A DNA stretch of 64,000 nucleotides, from positions 186,001-250,000 of the forward strand of contig WNNJ02002401.1 of assembly GCA_012934845.2 (NCBI GenBank), in the 5' to 3' direction. This document shows, piece after piece, positions 1 through 10,116 of this stretch. How positions within the stretch are numbered: the stretch's first letter is position 1; every line of letters begins with the position of its first letter. Under the pieces are notes generated by a model. That model made no database searches. It saw nothing but the letters and a program-made list of their open reading frames with translations, and was not told the origin of the DNA. A program made the position numbers and the translations under genes. Source of the stretch: Pomphorhynchus laevis. Taxonomy: Eukaryota > Acanthocephala > Palaeacanthocephala > Echinorhynchida > Pomphorhynchidae.

Positions 1-186
1 TTTAAACCAAAAATAATTGATATCACAATATTTTAAAAAATTCTGATTTGGTTTTCATAGAAAGAAATGTGAGTCATTTAAATACGATATCAAGAAAACC
101 TAGTAAAAGTATAGAAACTAGTTTTTCCGCTTGTGGGCTGTTTACTTGTTGTATCCGAAAGTAATCGGTTATATCTTACTGTTAAA
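1..186. repeat. Inverted duplicate of 58150-58335
   Basis: This stretch reads as the reverse complement of 58150-58335, with no difference that I could find by eye. It starts at the window edge, so the element continues to the left outside the window. At the other site the same sequence interrupts the 3' region of a Penelope-like element, so it is a dispersed repeat of about 330 bp or more. Such high identity at a separation of 58 kb suggests a young repeat or a recent duplication. I see no ORF in it. Confidence 0.8.
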
Positions 187-1312
187 TGCGGTAGTGAAAT
201 AGTCGTGTGATGCACTGGCTCTGCGGCAAGCTCGTAAAAATAATTAAACCAATAAAATAAAAGAGTTATTCAAATTATTTTATAAAATGAAAACAAGAAG
301 CATAACGAAAGCTATATTTACCTCGTTAAAATTATCTCTAGGAAATTCAAGTGTTAACTTATTTTCTGAGCTATGTCCAACCAAATGCAATATAATCCGT
401 GGCCTAGTAAATAAAAAATGATACGAAGAAAATAATCGTAATGTAACCTTTCCGCCGACCAGTCCTCAGTAGCAATCCCGATTTGATTGGCGTAGAATAT
501 TATTGGTGCACAATCCTAAAAACACAAATAAGGCATAAACTAAAAAGTATTCCTTTTGAAATATAGACGAAATAACGAACAACAAGTTGCAATTTATTTT
601 AAAGGTATAATTATTTAGTTAACAGTTGATATCCAAATTCTTCGAATGTAAATTTATAATAAAAATTATAAATCCTTAAACACTTAGTAAGAAGACAATG
701 TTGCTAGACGGAATTCCAAGACATAATTTGATTATTTTCTTTAACCCAAAAACAAGTCTTGTTTAACTTTCATTTTTTATTGTTCCAAAATATAAGGAAT
801 AAATTAAAATTAAAATATTTAAAAAAATATTAATACATTAATATTAAATTTATTAATATTATAAATATTTAACATTAATAAATTATTAATAAATTAAAAT
901 CAAATACGTGAATTATCGTTATTTAAAAATTTAACTTCTACATTAAAAAATTACGGCAGTATAGCCGTAATTGAAAACTTGTTTGGAACCCGACAATTAT
1001 ACGAGAGTAAAAATGATAAGAGCGATCCGAAAATAATATTCATTTGAGGACTAGAGATTATATTGTATTGATGCTATCAATTATTATAAATAGTTTTTAT
1101 TATTGTAATAATTATTAAATATTTATTTATAACAGGTCAGAACGTATGGACCTTGTATGTATGGACTTAAAAGAGAGCGTAGCGGAACGGTCGTAATTCG
1201 TCATTTGTGTATTCAACCATTTGTCGAATCAGAAGTATTCATTTCAGCAATAATATCGACAGCATCAGTAATCGAAGTTGAACTAGACAATCTATTAAGT
1301 AGAGCAACACGT
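187..1312. other. AT-rich intergenic DNA, no gene recognised
   Basis: The stretch is AT-rich, with TTAATA-type low complexity at 780-900. A splice-acceptor-like sequence (…TTTATAACAG) lies near 1130-1136, followed by a short open frame that runs into the foldback unit at 1313. Its product is not recognisable and I do not call it as a gene. Confidence 0.5.
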
Positions 1313-1372
1313 ATAATCACCCATAATAAAGAATTATTGGAGCTGGATCAAAGAAAAGAGGAAAATTTTATT

Positions 1373-1404
1373 GATATTTCGCTAACCTCTATTAGCATCT
1401 TCAG
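1373..1404 (-). ncRNA. Hammerhead ribozyme-like core (PLE-b type)
   Basis: On the minus strand the order is CTGAAGA (fits the CUGANGA box), stem II GCTAAT/GTTAGC closed by an AGAG loop with one G-T wobble, then GAAA and TATC. AUAU is self-complementary, so stem III would be minimal or formed between two molecules, as known for PLE-type hammerheads. Stem I pairing is weak here. Confidence 0.5.
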
Positions 1405-1438
1405 AAAATTACAATCGTAAATTTAAATTGTACATTTG

Positions 1439-1470
1439 CTGAAGATGCTAATAGAGGTTATAGAAATATC
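1439..1470 (+). ncRNA. Degenerate hammerhead-like core, partner arm
   Basis: The core has CTGAAGA, an AGAG loop, GAAA and TATC in the right order, but the two outer base pairs of stem II are lost. It is probably inactive. It is the mirror copy of the core on the other strand at 1373-1404. Confidence 0.4.
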
Positions 1471-1530
1471 TAAAAATTTCCTCTTTTCTTTATCCAGCCC
1501 TAATAATTCTTTATCAATAATGGGTCATGA

Positions 1531-2611
1531 TCAACTATTTAAAGTCACCCATAATCGTCAACTAATATAATCAGATTGCATTACCAACATTCGTAGACGT
1601 GGTAGCTTTGCAATTCAGAAAGTTGTAGTAATAACTTTACGGATGGCCCGTCAATCAAAAGTTCAATATCAAAACAGTATTTATTGTAACGACTATTGTA
1701 ACAGTAGTTATATAAGTTATTGTTGCTGGTAGCATTCATTGAATAATATTAAATATTATAATAGTATCACTATATTATTATCTACGTTTAAAAATTGGTA
1801 AATAATGTATATTACCTATATAAGTAATAGATAAGTATTAATTACTTATCAATAAATAAATAATTAATAATTAAAATTTGATATTAGTACGCAGACATAA
1901 GCAATTACAATTAAATTATCGATTAATTATTAGTAATCATGATCAAATTAACTAATTTAATTATTAATTATTTAATTAATAATCTAATTATTAGTATTGA
2001 TTAAAAGCGACCGTTAATGTTTAAATGTAAGCATCATAAGAATATAATGAAGCTTATAGCGCAAGGTACCTCGTTGCTTTTTGGAATCCATGTCAAAGTT
2101 TCGTTCAGTATTCTTAAAGAACCATTTCTAAATGTTGTTTCGTTACTACTGCTACATAGAGCAACATTTTCCTGCTCACAAGCAAATGTTCGTAAATTCA
2201 TTTAGTAAATTTTAATCTTCGTTTAAATATTCACACAATTCAATCAATATCTAAATTAAGTTACAATTAAATTTTATAATTGATAAATGAATTTGCGTTA
2301 CAAATTTAAGAAGAAATTAATCAATGTGTAAAAATATAAATTTAGACATAAGTAAATTTTAAAAAACTAAATCAAAATGTATAAAATTTAACGTGTGATA
2401 CATAATTAAATGGAATATTATAAATTTAAATTAAAATCAAATAGTTAATCAATCAGTGAGTGTTGAATCTTGTTTTGCAAATACTTCTTAAGAAGTCAAT
2501 TAACAAAAATACTTCGGATCTTATCTCAAAAGTTGAAAAAATAAATTAATAAATTTTATCATTATATGTTAGTATAATGATATTATAATGACATGTTAGT
2601 ATAATATTATT
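1531..2611. other. AT-rich intergenic DNA, no gene recognised
   Basis: The stretch is dominated by TTAATTA-type low complexity. A 62-codon open frame at 2017-2205 has no recognisable domain and sits in biased sequence. Nothing is called. Confidence 0.5.
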
Positions 2612-3602
2612 ATTAGTCCTTGGCCCACTGCTCTTTATAATCTTCATTAATGATCTGCTACTACGCTTATCATGCTCTCATCTAGTGTTTGCAGACGATC
2701 TAAAGATTTGGTCGATCATTAGAAGTCCTGCTGATCGAGTATCGTAACAAAATGATCTAAACTCCCTGATCAAGTGGTGCGATTCTACCGGACTACGGTT
2801 GAATGTTGATAAATGTGTCCTCATGCAACTAGATCGCCCTATTGAAACTCTAAGGTACTTTATTGGAGATATGGTCTTAAAGGAAATGTCTCATCATAAG
2901 GATTTAGGGATTATTGTCCATAGATCCTTGAAAACAAAGTTGAACACACACTTCTTTCTAGGTAAAGCTACTAGGGCGTTATATTGTATTAAAATGCATT
3001 CCTCATGTTAAGCTGTCATATGTTCATGAGGTAATTCATCTCCATCGTCAGGCCACACTTGGAGTACTGCATTCAGGTTTGTTTCCCTGTCACTAAGCAA
3101 GAACTATTAGACCTGGAGTCTATTCTTAGGCGCGGATCGAGGCTCTGTATTGGCTTAAGTGGTATTGACTATTATGTACGTCTAAGTCGTATTGGGATGT
3201 TGTCGGTACGTGAGAGGTTCATATCCTTGGAAATGCTATGTCTATGGCATATGTCGAATGATGTGGTAGGTTATCCCACCGATGTAATCACTAGGCGGGT
3301 AGATCAGTTGCGGGGACATAGCAGAGTCTTGTATAAATTTAGATTTGGCAGATTACCAAAAGTGTATAGACTCTCAAGGAGAGGAATTAACATGTGGAAT
3401 TCGTTGCCTGAAGAAGTCGCTGCAGCCCCCAGTTTGAGAACGTTTAAATAACGATGCTACAAATGGATACTTGAACAATGCCGCCATTCAACACTACCAC
3501 TGGAATACCCTAATTAGCTACGTTGACTGACCATTTGCTTTTTTTTGGACTCTGCCTGAATAGCTTTTTGGTTTTGATATGTATTGGAATAATAATAAAT
3601 TA
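2612..3602 (+). mobile_element. 5'-truncated CR1-like LINE, family C (copy C1)
   Basis: This is the 3' third of a LINE ORF2. It opens at the RT segment VLGPLLFIIFINDLL, reaches the FADD box (equivalent of YADD) near 2691, then the thumb and C-terminal part (CIKMHSS, RRGSRLCIGL, INMWNSLPEEV). The frame is broken by stops near 2746, 3010 and 3450. The 3' UTR ends in an AATAATAATAA tail near 3590. The same sequence in near-full-length form lies on the minus strand at 24691-29330, which gives the family name. The left edge is sharp, as expected for 5' truncation during target-primed reverse transcription. Confidence 0.85.
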
Positions 3603-4130
3603 ATAATATAAATATTATATTCAGATCTGCTGACCATTTTTTATAACGTTTTCTTAAGTAATTTGACAGATCAGTTCAATCCTAAACGGAGAGCTTTCAT
3701 TAATTTCACTCGCACTCAGTGGTTTGATCATGAACTTCGTGCAGTGTTGAAATTGCGCAATGCCCTGTGGGCTATTACTCGAACCTATCCTGAAAACTTA
3801 GATAAGTATCGGTATGTGCGCAACCTCTGCAATAGAATGAAAATACATAAGCGAATATAATTTGAAGATGGCATTGCAAATTGCATCGGAAATCAAACAA
3901 AACGTTTTGGTCATATGTGAAAGGTTCAAGGATATTTTTCTCTAATATAACATTCATTACTTCTCGTTAATTTTTTTATTCTACAGAGTCTGAAATTGCT
4001 GAATGCCTAGCGGACAACTTCTATTCTCCATCGACTATTGTTTCGACTATTTACTCTTTAAAATGGTATCCCATTCACAATATTACTCAGAATCTCGTTA
4101 AGCCAATCAGTGCATCTGAAGTATTGTAAC
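3603..4130 (+). pseudogene. LINE H segment 1, ORF2 linker region
   Basis: Matches the EN-RT linker of families C and G: WFDHELRAVLKLRNALW, then YVRNLCNRMKIHKR and FWSYVK. It ends at SASEVL, where LINE A begins. The frame is interrupted several times. Confidence 0.7.
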
Positions 4131-4135
4131 CTAAC

Positions 4136-5384
4136 ATGTATCAAGAGGTAGGCAAGCAAACTCAGGGGATACTGACAACAACAGGAAATTCGAGAGTGGA
4201 ATGTTCAACTAGCGATTGTCAAATTTGGACATCGGTAACACATATTTGTGATTTTGGTGATGATACCGGTGACGGGCCACCATTCTATTGCGGATTTTGT
4301 GCGGCGAAGCAAATCAATGTGTTGGTTGAACGTTTAAACCAATTGGAAAAGGTATTGCAGTGTGACGGATTTGGTCAAGTTCCAAATGGATCTATCCCGG
4401 TAAACGCAGCTTCTACCGAATGCGTATCAGATGAATGCAACCTACACAAACGTGCTACCTTGGCTAACATCCCCTAAATCACAGTCTGGTAGTAATAACA
4501 ACCGGGTGGATAACGACGAACCGAACGTATCTGCTGTCCCCTCAGAAATGGCTCACAACTCGCAAATGCAAATATCGCGACGACGATCTTTAGTAATAAA
4601 CGCACAACCTCAACATGAATCCATAAAATCCTCAATAATGACGCCAGGTAACATTCAACATGATGTAGGCATGACTAGGTCTGTACTTCTTAGAGGTGCT
4701 TCAAAAGCAAATGTGATTAACTCTCAAGACACTCCTTCACTTAATAGCATGGCTTCTGCATATGACTTCCGTCAGGTACCTCGAAGAAAGGAAGATTTTC
4801 ATAACCGTGAACAGTGTTTAATTATTGCAAACGTAAAGGAATCTGTCGCTATAAATAGCCAGGCACGATTAGACGACGACTTGGGACATCTACAATCCAT
4901 TATTTCGGTGGTATTGCATGAATGTCAAGACGAAGTTGTTAAGAGCATGAAGATAAAGGCCGCTTTTCGTCTCGGTAAGATAAGTAATGAGTTGAGACCC
5001 AGACTGCTCAAAGTAGTGTTCAACTCCGCTGAAATTATTCACATAATCTTTAACGGCGCATATCGTTTGAAAGGGTCGAGTATACGTCTGCTACGCGATC
5101 TGAGCATAGCTGATCGATTACGTTTGAAAGAGGCTAAATCAGAGTTAGCATGTCGATTAGAGTTGGGTGAAAAAAATTTGACAATACAAAATTTTCGAGT
5201 TGTGCGGAAGCGTCTTCATGTTCATTGGAAGGGACTGTCAGATGTGATCAATCCTGCAAGCCTTCTTACCTTTTTGGCGCCCTCCGCCTTAGACGTGAAA
5301 TATTCACTGTTTCACCTTGCCTCAATGTCGATCGGTGTATTCGTGAATTTCGAAAATCTCTTCGCGATTTTTCCTTCAAGTTGA
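4136..5384 (+). pseudogene. LINE A ORF1, PHD-like zinc-finger protein, frameshifted
   Basis: ORF1 proteins of CR1-like LINEs bind nucleic acid as part of the retrotransposition particle. The N-terminal part (4136-4477) holds the finger CSTSDCQIW … FYCGFC. The remainder is open in another frame (4431-5384), so one frameshift separates them near 4440-4477. The C-terminal domain begins at REQCLIIANV and continues through RPRLLKVVF and LRDLSIADRLRLKEAK, a pattern shared with the other families here and reminiscent of an RRM-like fold. The end overlaps the start of ORF2. A host role is not suggested. Confidence 0.8.
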
Positions 5385-8175
5385 GCACAAATAATGGTGG
5401 TTTAAAAATCATTTACTCGAATATTCGTAGTCTACTTAATAAGTTAGATGAAATAAAATGTCTCTTTTAAGATATCGTACAGATGTAGGTATTTTCACAG
5501 AATCTTGGCTTAGCTCGTCAATAGCAGACGTAGATATATTCATTGAGGGATACAGCATAAGTAGAAGTGATAGAACAGGGAAGATTGGATGAGGTGTTAT
5601 CGCGTATATCTCTAATAGGCTTCAATTCCGAGTAATTGAAACTCTTAGTGATGCTATTAACCATAACGAAGCATTGTGTATTAGGCTATATTGTCAACAC
5701 CCAATAACGGTATTGACTGTGTATCGTTCTCCAAGATCAAACACAGATAGCATAGCTGCTTTAATGGAGAGAAGTAGTTATTGTGATAGATTTGTTGTAC
5801 TCGGTGATTTCAACATGCCATCTGTCAATTGGGTTAATTACACTTCCAATGACTCGGATGTCGAGAGTTTGAAGCTACTTGGCTTAATAAACAGCTTGGC
5901 TCTTAAGCAACATGTCAGTCAGAGTACAAGATTTTCACAGGATTCACATTCACTTTTGGATTTATGCCTTACTGTACCATATGACATTCTTGATAGATTA
6001 AGCTATCTGGACCCAATAGGTCATTCAGATCATGTGGTCATTTCGATTAGTCTTAGCGATGTCTACTCAAATGGCGTAAATCTAAGGTCGTCTGTAAACC
6101 CATTCAGAACTGACTTTGCTCTAGTAAATAAATATCTCGTTGGGGTAAAGTGGTTGGATGCTTTTGATGTTGGCGTCGAATATTCATGGCAGTTTTTCAG
6201 GGATACTCTGTACCACCTCCTTAATCGTTTCTCACCTCTTCAGAGTAAACACTGTTTGACATCGATCTTACCGCCTTGGTTTAATAGCGACATAAAACAT
6301 GCTTTAAAGATGAGACGTAAGGCCTTTAATAACTATCGTAAAGACAGAGCTAATTTCAGCACTTATAAGAAATGGCGAAACCTCGTTACGTCCATGAAGC
6401 GAACTAGTAGGCGATCTTTCGAAAAACAGCTAAGTATAAACTGTCACCGTGATCCCCGCTCTTTCTTTAGGTATGTGACTGCTAAGCATACGCGCTGTAA
6501 ACGTATAAATTGTATTCAACGTGACGATGGGAAATTCATAACTGATTCTTTGCAGATATCAAATATGTTAAGAAATCATTTCCATTCTTTGAATCTTGAC
6601 CATAAGGATGTGACAATGGGTGATCCGTGTACATTTGAATCGCCCGGAGATGACACCAGCGACCTCTTCCGATGTGATGATGTTCTCCAAGAGCTTCGGA
6701 AACTTAAATGCAAAGCAGGTGCGGGTCCAGATGGCTTACCGCCAGTATATCTGCGCAACATCGCTGACATAATATGTCATCCGCTTTACAATATTTTCTC
6801 TGCGTCTGTTGCTTTTGGCGTTGTTCCTTCTGATTGGCAGAATTCCATCATCTGTCCTATTTATAAGAAAGGGGATAGTTCGTCCATTGACAATTATAGG
6901 CCTATTAGTCTCACTTGCGTGTGTTGTCGTGTGCTAGAAAGATTGATTAAGCGACGAATAATAGAATTTCTAAATAGATTTCAAATTTTGAACCCAGCAC
7001 AGCATGGCTTCCGAAAAGGTTATTCCACGACTACTAATCTTGTACATGCACGTGAAAATTGGTATCACTATTATGATCAAGGCATACCAGTTGATGTCAT
7101 TTTCTTTGATTTCTCAAAAGCGTTCGACTCAGTTAATCACACGCGTCTTATTGAGAAGTTGGAGCACATTCATCTTGATAAGAGGATCATAAACTGGATT
7201 CGTGTATTCCTTTCCAACCGACAAAGTGTCGTACGAGTAAATGAGTCGCTGTCGAGTCCATTTCCAGTGTTGTTAGGTGTTCCACAGGGAAGTGTATTGG
7301 GTCCCATCTTATTCAGTCTTTATTTCAACGATTTGATACCAAATATCAGTTCATTCAGTTTATTATATGCAGATGATCTTAAAGTTTGGCGACCTATTAT
7401 TTCCGATCTTGACAAACAGCATTTACAAAGCGACATCGACGTTATATCCAATTGGTCTATACAAAATCATTTGAGGATCAATTCCGCTAAATGTACATGT
7501 ATGCGTATATCACGAAGATCATGTGATCATCTTGGAGGTGAGTACCAGTTTGGTTCAATTAGTATCGAAAGAACCAACTCATATAAAGATTTGGGAGTTT
7601 GGGTTTGTGCTGACTTATCCACTCGAAAGCATTCAGACTATGTGTGTTGCATCACAAAACGCTTAATAGGACATACTCGTCGAGCTCTGATAGGCATAGA
7701 TCCGTTATGTTACCATACCTTAGCAAATGCGTTTTTCTTGAGCCATATCTTATACGCATCGCCAGCTTGTTATCCCGAAACTACTTATGAGCGTCGTGCA
7801 TTGGAGAAAGTGTTCAGATCAACAACTAAATTAGTCTCAGGGCTGCATATTTATGGCTACGCGAAACGCCTCCAGATATTAAATATGCCTTGTCTGCGAT
7901 ATATCCGTGACAAGCGAGATCTCTCTCTTGTTTGGAAAATTCTGCATACTAAAGATCATCCACTGTCACATCTACTGCAACTGAGAGGTCAACCTTCTCT
8001 TCGCGGACACCCCCTGATGCTGAAAACACAAAGGTACATGCATGCAGTTTCCTGCTTTGCCAAACGAGTCGTACGATCTTGGAATTCGCTTCAGAGTGCG
8101 ACCGTTTTGTCGTCTACTGCTTCAAGTTTTTGCGCCCTACTGGATGATAACCCTTCCTTCTCAAGACAACGGTGA
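5225..8175 (+). pseudogene. LINE A ORF2, endonuclease-reverse transcriptase, mostly intact
   Basis: Encodes the enzyme that nicks the target and copies the RNA. The endonuclease starts with IIYSNIRSLLNKLDEIK; a stop and shift between about 5470 and 5670 break its first third. From 5674 the frame is open for 833 codons: VLGDFNMPSVNW and the SDH box near 6016 (endonuclease), then RPISLTC, FFDFSKAFDSVNH, LLGVPQGSVLGPILF and LLYADDLKVW (RT), then the C-terminal region ending near RVVRSWNSL. There is no RNase H domain. The break in the endonuclease means this copy should not be autonomous, though most of its coding sequence survives. Confidence 0.9.
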
Positions 8176-8261
8176 GATTTTCAGTAGTTTATCTGATGAG
8201 GGACAGACAAAACGACTCTTATTATTTTTATTTCTTTTTATTTTGTGAAGCAACTTGTAAA

Positions 8262-8273
8262 GAGCCTCGGCTC
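8262..8273 (+). other. 3'-terminal hairpin of LINE A
   Basis: GAGCC-TC-GGCTC lies about 16 nt before the AATAAT tail. Copies E (23584-23595) and F (30480-30491) have equivalent hairpins at the same distance from their tails, with a compensated base-pair change. A role in recognition of the RNA 3' end by the RT is inferred from known LINE 3' stem-loops. Confidence 0.6.
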
Positions 8274-8301
8274 AATTCGTTGTCAATTAATAATAATCAC
8301 T

Positions 8302-8465
8302 AGGCTTGACCGATTTGGCTCTGCTGGTCCAGATGATATTTCACCTTACCTAATTAATGCGGTTGGACCTGGCGTAAGTACTGTTTTAGATCATATATTT
8401 TCATTTAGCCTGATCAATTCGTGGATTCCTGCAATATGGCTATATAACATACATGGCTATTTCGA
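8302..8465 (+). pseudogene. LINE H segment 2, start of RT domain
   Basis: Contains LDRFGSAGPDDISPYL and FSLINSWIPAIW, matching the same place in families C and G. It resumes directly after LINE A and is cut again by LINE B. Confidence 0.75.
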
Positions 8466-8499
8466 TGTGCTTTATAGTGGCTATTGAGTTTGAAATTCT

Positions 8500-8667
8500 A
8501 AGCTGTTAACAAATAACTATTTACGCAAATTACAAAAAGTCCATCGACACTATCAGGATATCAGAGATCGAGTAATAAACAGTTGGAACAGACTCCCGTC
8601 ATCTGCCGTCATCTACAATAAATAACATACAATCTCCCGTCATCTACAATAAATAACATACAATCTA
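8500..8667 (+). repeat. LINE C-terminal relic plus 31-bp tandem duplication
   Basis: One frame gives YQDIRDRVINSWNRLPSSAV, the kind of sequence found at the C-terminus of these LINE ORF2 proteins. It is followed by two 31-bp units (8606-8636 and 8637-8667) containing AATAACATACAA. The stretch lies between LINE H and the ORF1 of LINE B, so it is either a separate relic or part of the B 5' UTR. Tandem units also occur in the 5' UTR of LINE F. Confidence 0.5.
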
Positions 8668-8718
8668 ATATACATACAACGAGGAGAATAAAATCACGAA
8701 TCAAACGACTATATACAA

Positions 8719-10116
8719 ATGGGTCGGAAAAAACAAAAGTCTCAAGTTCCCAACCATGTTGCGTCCAACACCGATGTTAGAGATGTTTCCAATGGATCTG
8801 AACAACAAGTCCTTTGCTCAAACAATGATTGTCACACGTGGGTAAGTATTTGGACTTCAGAATCCCAGGCATCTTGCCTTGCAGACAACGAATTCTACTG
8901 TGGCTACTGTTCGGCTAAGATGATAAATACGATGAAGAGTGAAATAGAGAGTCTCAAGACAAATATATTGAAACTATCTGGCAATGCAGCGATGTCCACA
9001 CATGCCTCTTCGTATTGTAATAAGTCTCAACCTCGATGCCCAATTCTCCCGCATTCGATTGCCTCTAAGAATGCCAAATCTCCCATCTCTTCTACAGGTA
9101 TTACTATACATCCTTCAATTTTGCCCAATCAATCAGCTCAATCTTCTGATGTTACTGTCATTGACCATTTGCAACCCAGTATTTCTTTTGTCGTATCAGA
9201 TAAATCACCTTACATTTCTACCCCTCATCGCGTTTCTACGTCATCATCAGATAATCCATTATCAGATAATCTGAAGGAGCCGCAAATTGTGTCGCAGCAA
9301 GATGGATTTTGTCAAGTTTATGATAAATCTACCGATACAGTGACGGAGCCGCAAATTGTTACAACTAATGTATGTTCACTCCCCGACACCCCACGTCCCG
9401 TCCTTCCTGTCTCGTTTCTCAATAACTTGCATCCATCAATTAAAATCACCTCCACCAGCCTCCACTATCCTTCCACTCATAACCTTTCCTCACATCGCTT
9501 GCCACCCGCTTTATTATCATTATCCTCTATGTCTCCCGTCGTCAAACCAAATCCCTCCAAATCATCAACTGCCAGCTCTTCTATCGTGATCTCACCTACT
9601 CACGTCAGTCGTCCTCCTTTACGGAAGCGCTTTGCTTCTCGCGATCGTTGCGTCATTGTTACTAATATCACGCCTTCTAACTCCTTATCTCCACAAGCAC
9701 GTCTGGACCACGATGTTTCCGCCTTCAGATCCATCCTCTCGTCTATTGTTCCTGCGGATAAACCATCCTTTTTCAAGGACATTTCTCCAGTCGCATTCAT
9801 CCGTCTAAACAAATCTTCTCAATCTAATCCTTCCCAGCCCCCTCTCCTAAAAATTGTTTTCAAGCATCGCTCTCACGCGTCTTCTGTCCTCTCTCAACGA
9901 TTCAAACTCATGTCATCTTCAACCACTCGAATTTTCCCCGATCGCGCCCCTTCCGAAATCGCTCAAATCTCTTCAGCCCGCATCGAAAAACGTCGTCGCG
10001 AGGAAAACGGCGAAACTTCACTCGCCATCCGAAACATAGACGGAAATTTTCAAATTGTCCACACCCGTCCAAAAATTCGATGGCGCTCCATCTCTCCTAT
10101 GTGTATTCTCCACTAG
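8719..10116 (+). CDS. LINE B ORF1, PHD-like zinc-finger protein, 465 aa
   Basis: A nucleic-acid-binding ORF1 protein of the CR1 type. The finger uses C33, C38, W41, C61 and C64 (C-x4-C-x2-W … YCGYC) and is followed by a short coiled-coil-like helix (residues about 70-88). Residues 90-300 are rich in Ser, Thr and Pro and probably disordered. The C-terminal domain (about 305-460) starts at RDRCVIVTNI and contains PPLLKIVF and an alpha-helical IEKRRREENGE segment, the RRM-like module shared by all families here. The ATG at 8719 is the first in frame and gives MGRKKQK, similar to MTGKKRK of family F. The stop lies inside ORF2, suggesting reinitiation or coupled translation. Confidence 0.92.
   Translation: MGRKKQKSQVPNHVASNTDVRDVSNGSEQQVLCSNNDCHTWVSIWTSESQASCLADNEFYCGYCSAKMINTMKSEIESLKTNILKLSGNAAMSTHASSYCNKSQPRCPILPHSIASKNAKSPISSTGITIHPSILPNQSAQSSDVTVIDHLQPSISFVVSDKSPYISTPHRVSTSSSDNPLSDNLKEPQIVSQQDGFCQVYDKSTDTVTEPQIVTTNVCSLPDTPRPVLPVSFLNNLHPSIKITSTSLHYPSTHNLSSHRLPPALLSLSSMSPVVKPNPSKSSTASSSIVISPTHVSRPPLRKRFASRDRCVIVTNITPSNSLSPQARLDHDVSAFRSILSSIVPADKPSFFKDISPVAFIRLNKSSQSNPSQPPLLKIVFKHRSHASSVLSQRFKLMSSSTTRIFPDRAPSEIAQISSARIEKRRREENGETSLAIRNIDGNFQIVHTRPKIRWRSISPMCILH

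Larger units (their letters stand above)
1313..1530. repeat. Foldback unit with paired hammerhead-like cores
   Basis: Two arms of about 95-100 bp (about 1318-1413 and 1434-1530) are imperfect reverse complements around a roughly 20-bp spacer. Each arm carries a CTGAAGA … GAAA … TATC core on opposite strands. A second unit of the same design lies at 57085-57300, so this is a repeat family (PLE-b here). Penelope-like elements and animal retrozymes are known to carry hammerhead ribozymes. Assigning this unit to them is inference from the core, since no protein-coding part is attached. Confidence 0.6.
4131..8301 (+). mobile_element. CR1-like LINE family A, nearly full-length but damaged
   Basis: It contains an ORF1 with a PHD-like finger, an ORF2 with apurinic-type endonuclease and RT, a 3' UTR with a small hairpin, and an AATAATAAT tail near 8289-8297. 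There is almost no 5' UTR: the element starts a few bases before the ORF1 ATG, so it is slightly truncated or was deleted at its 5' end. It sits inside LINE H. CR1-clade elements with a PHD-type ORF1 are an established group; the clade call rests on that and on the DFSKAFD-type RT. Confidence 0.85.
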
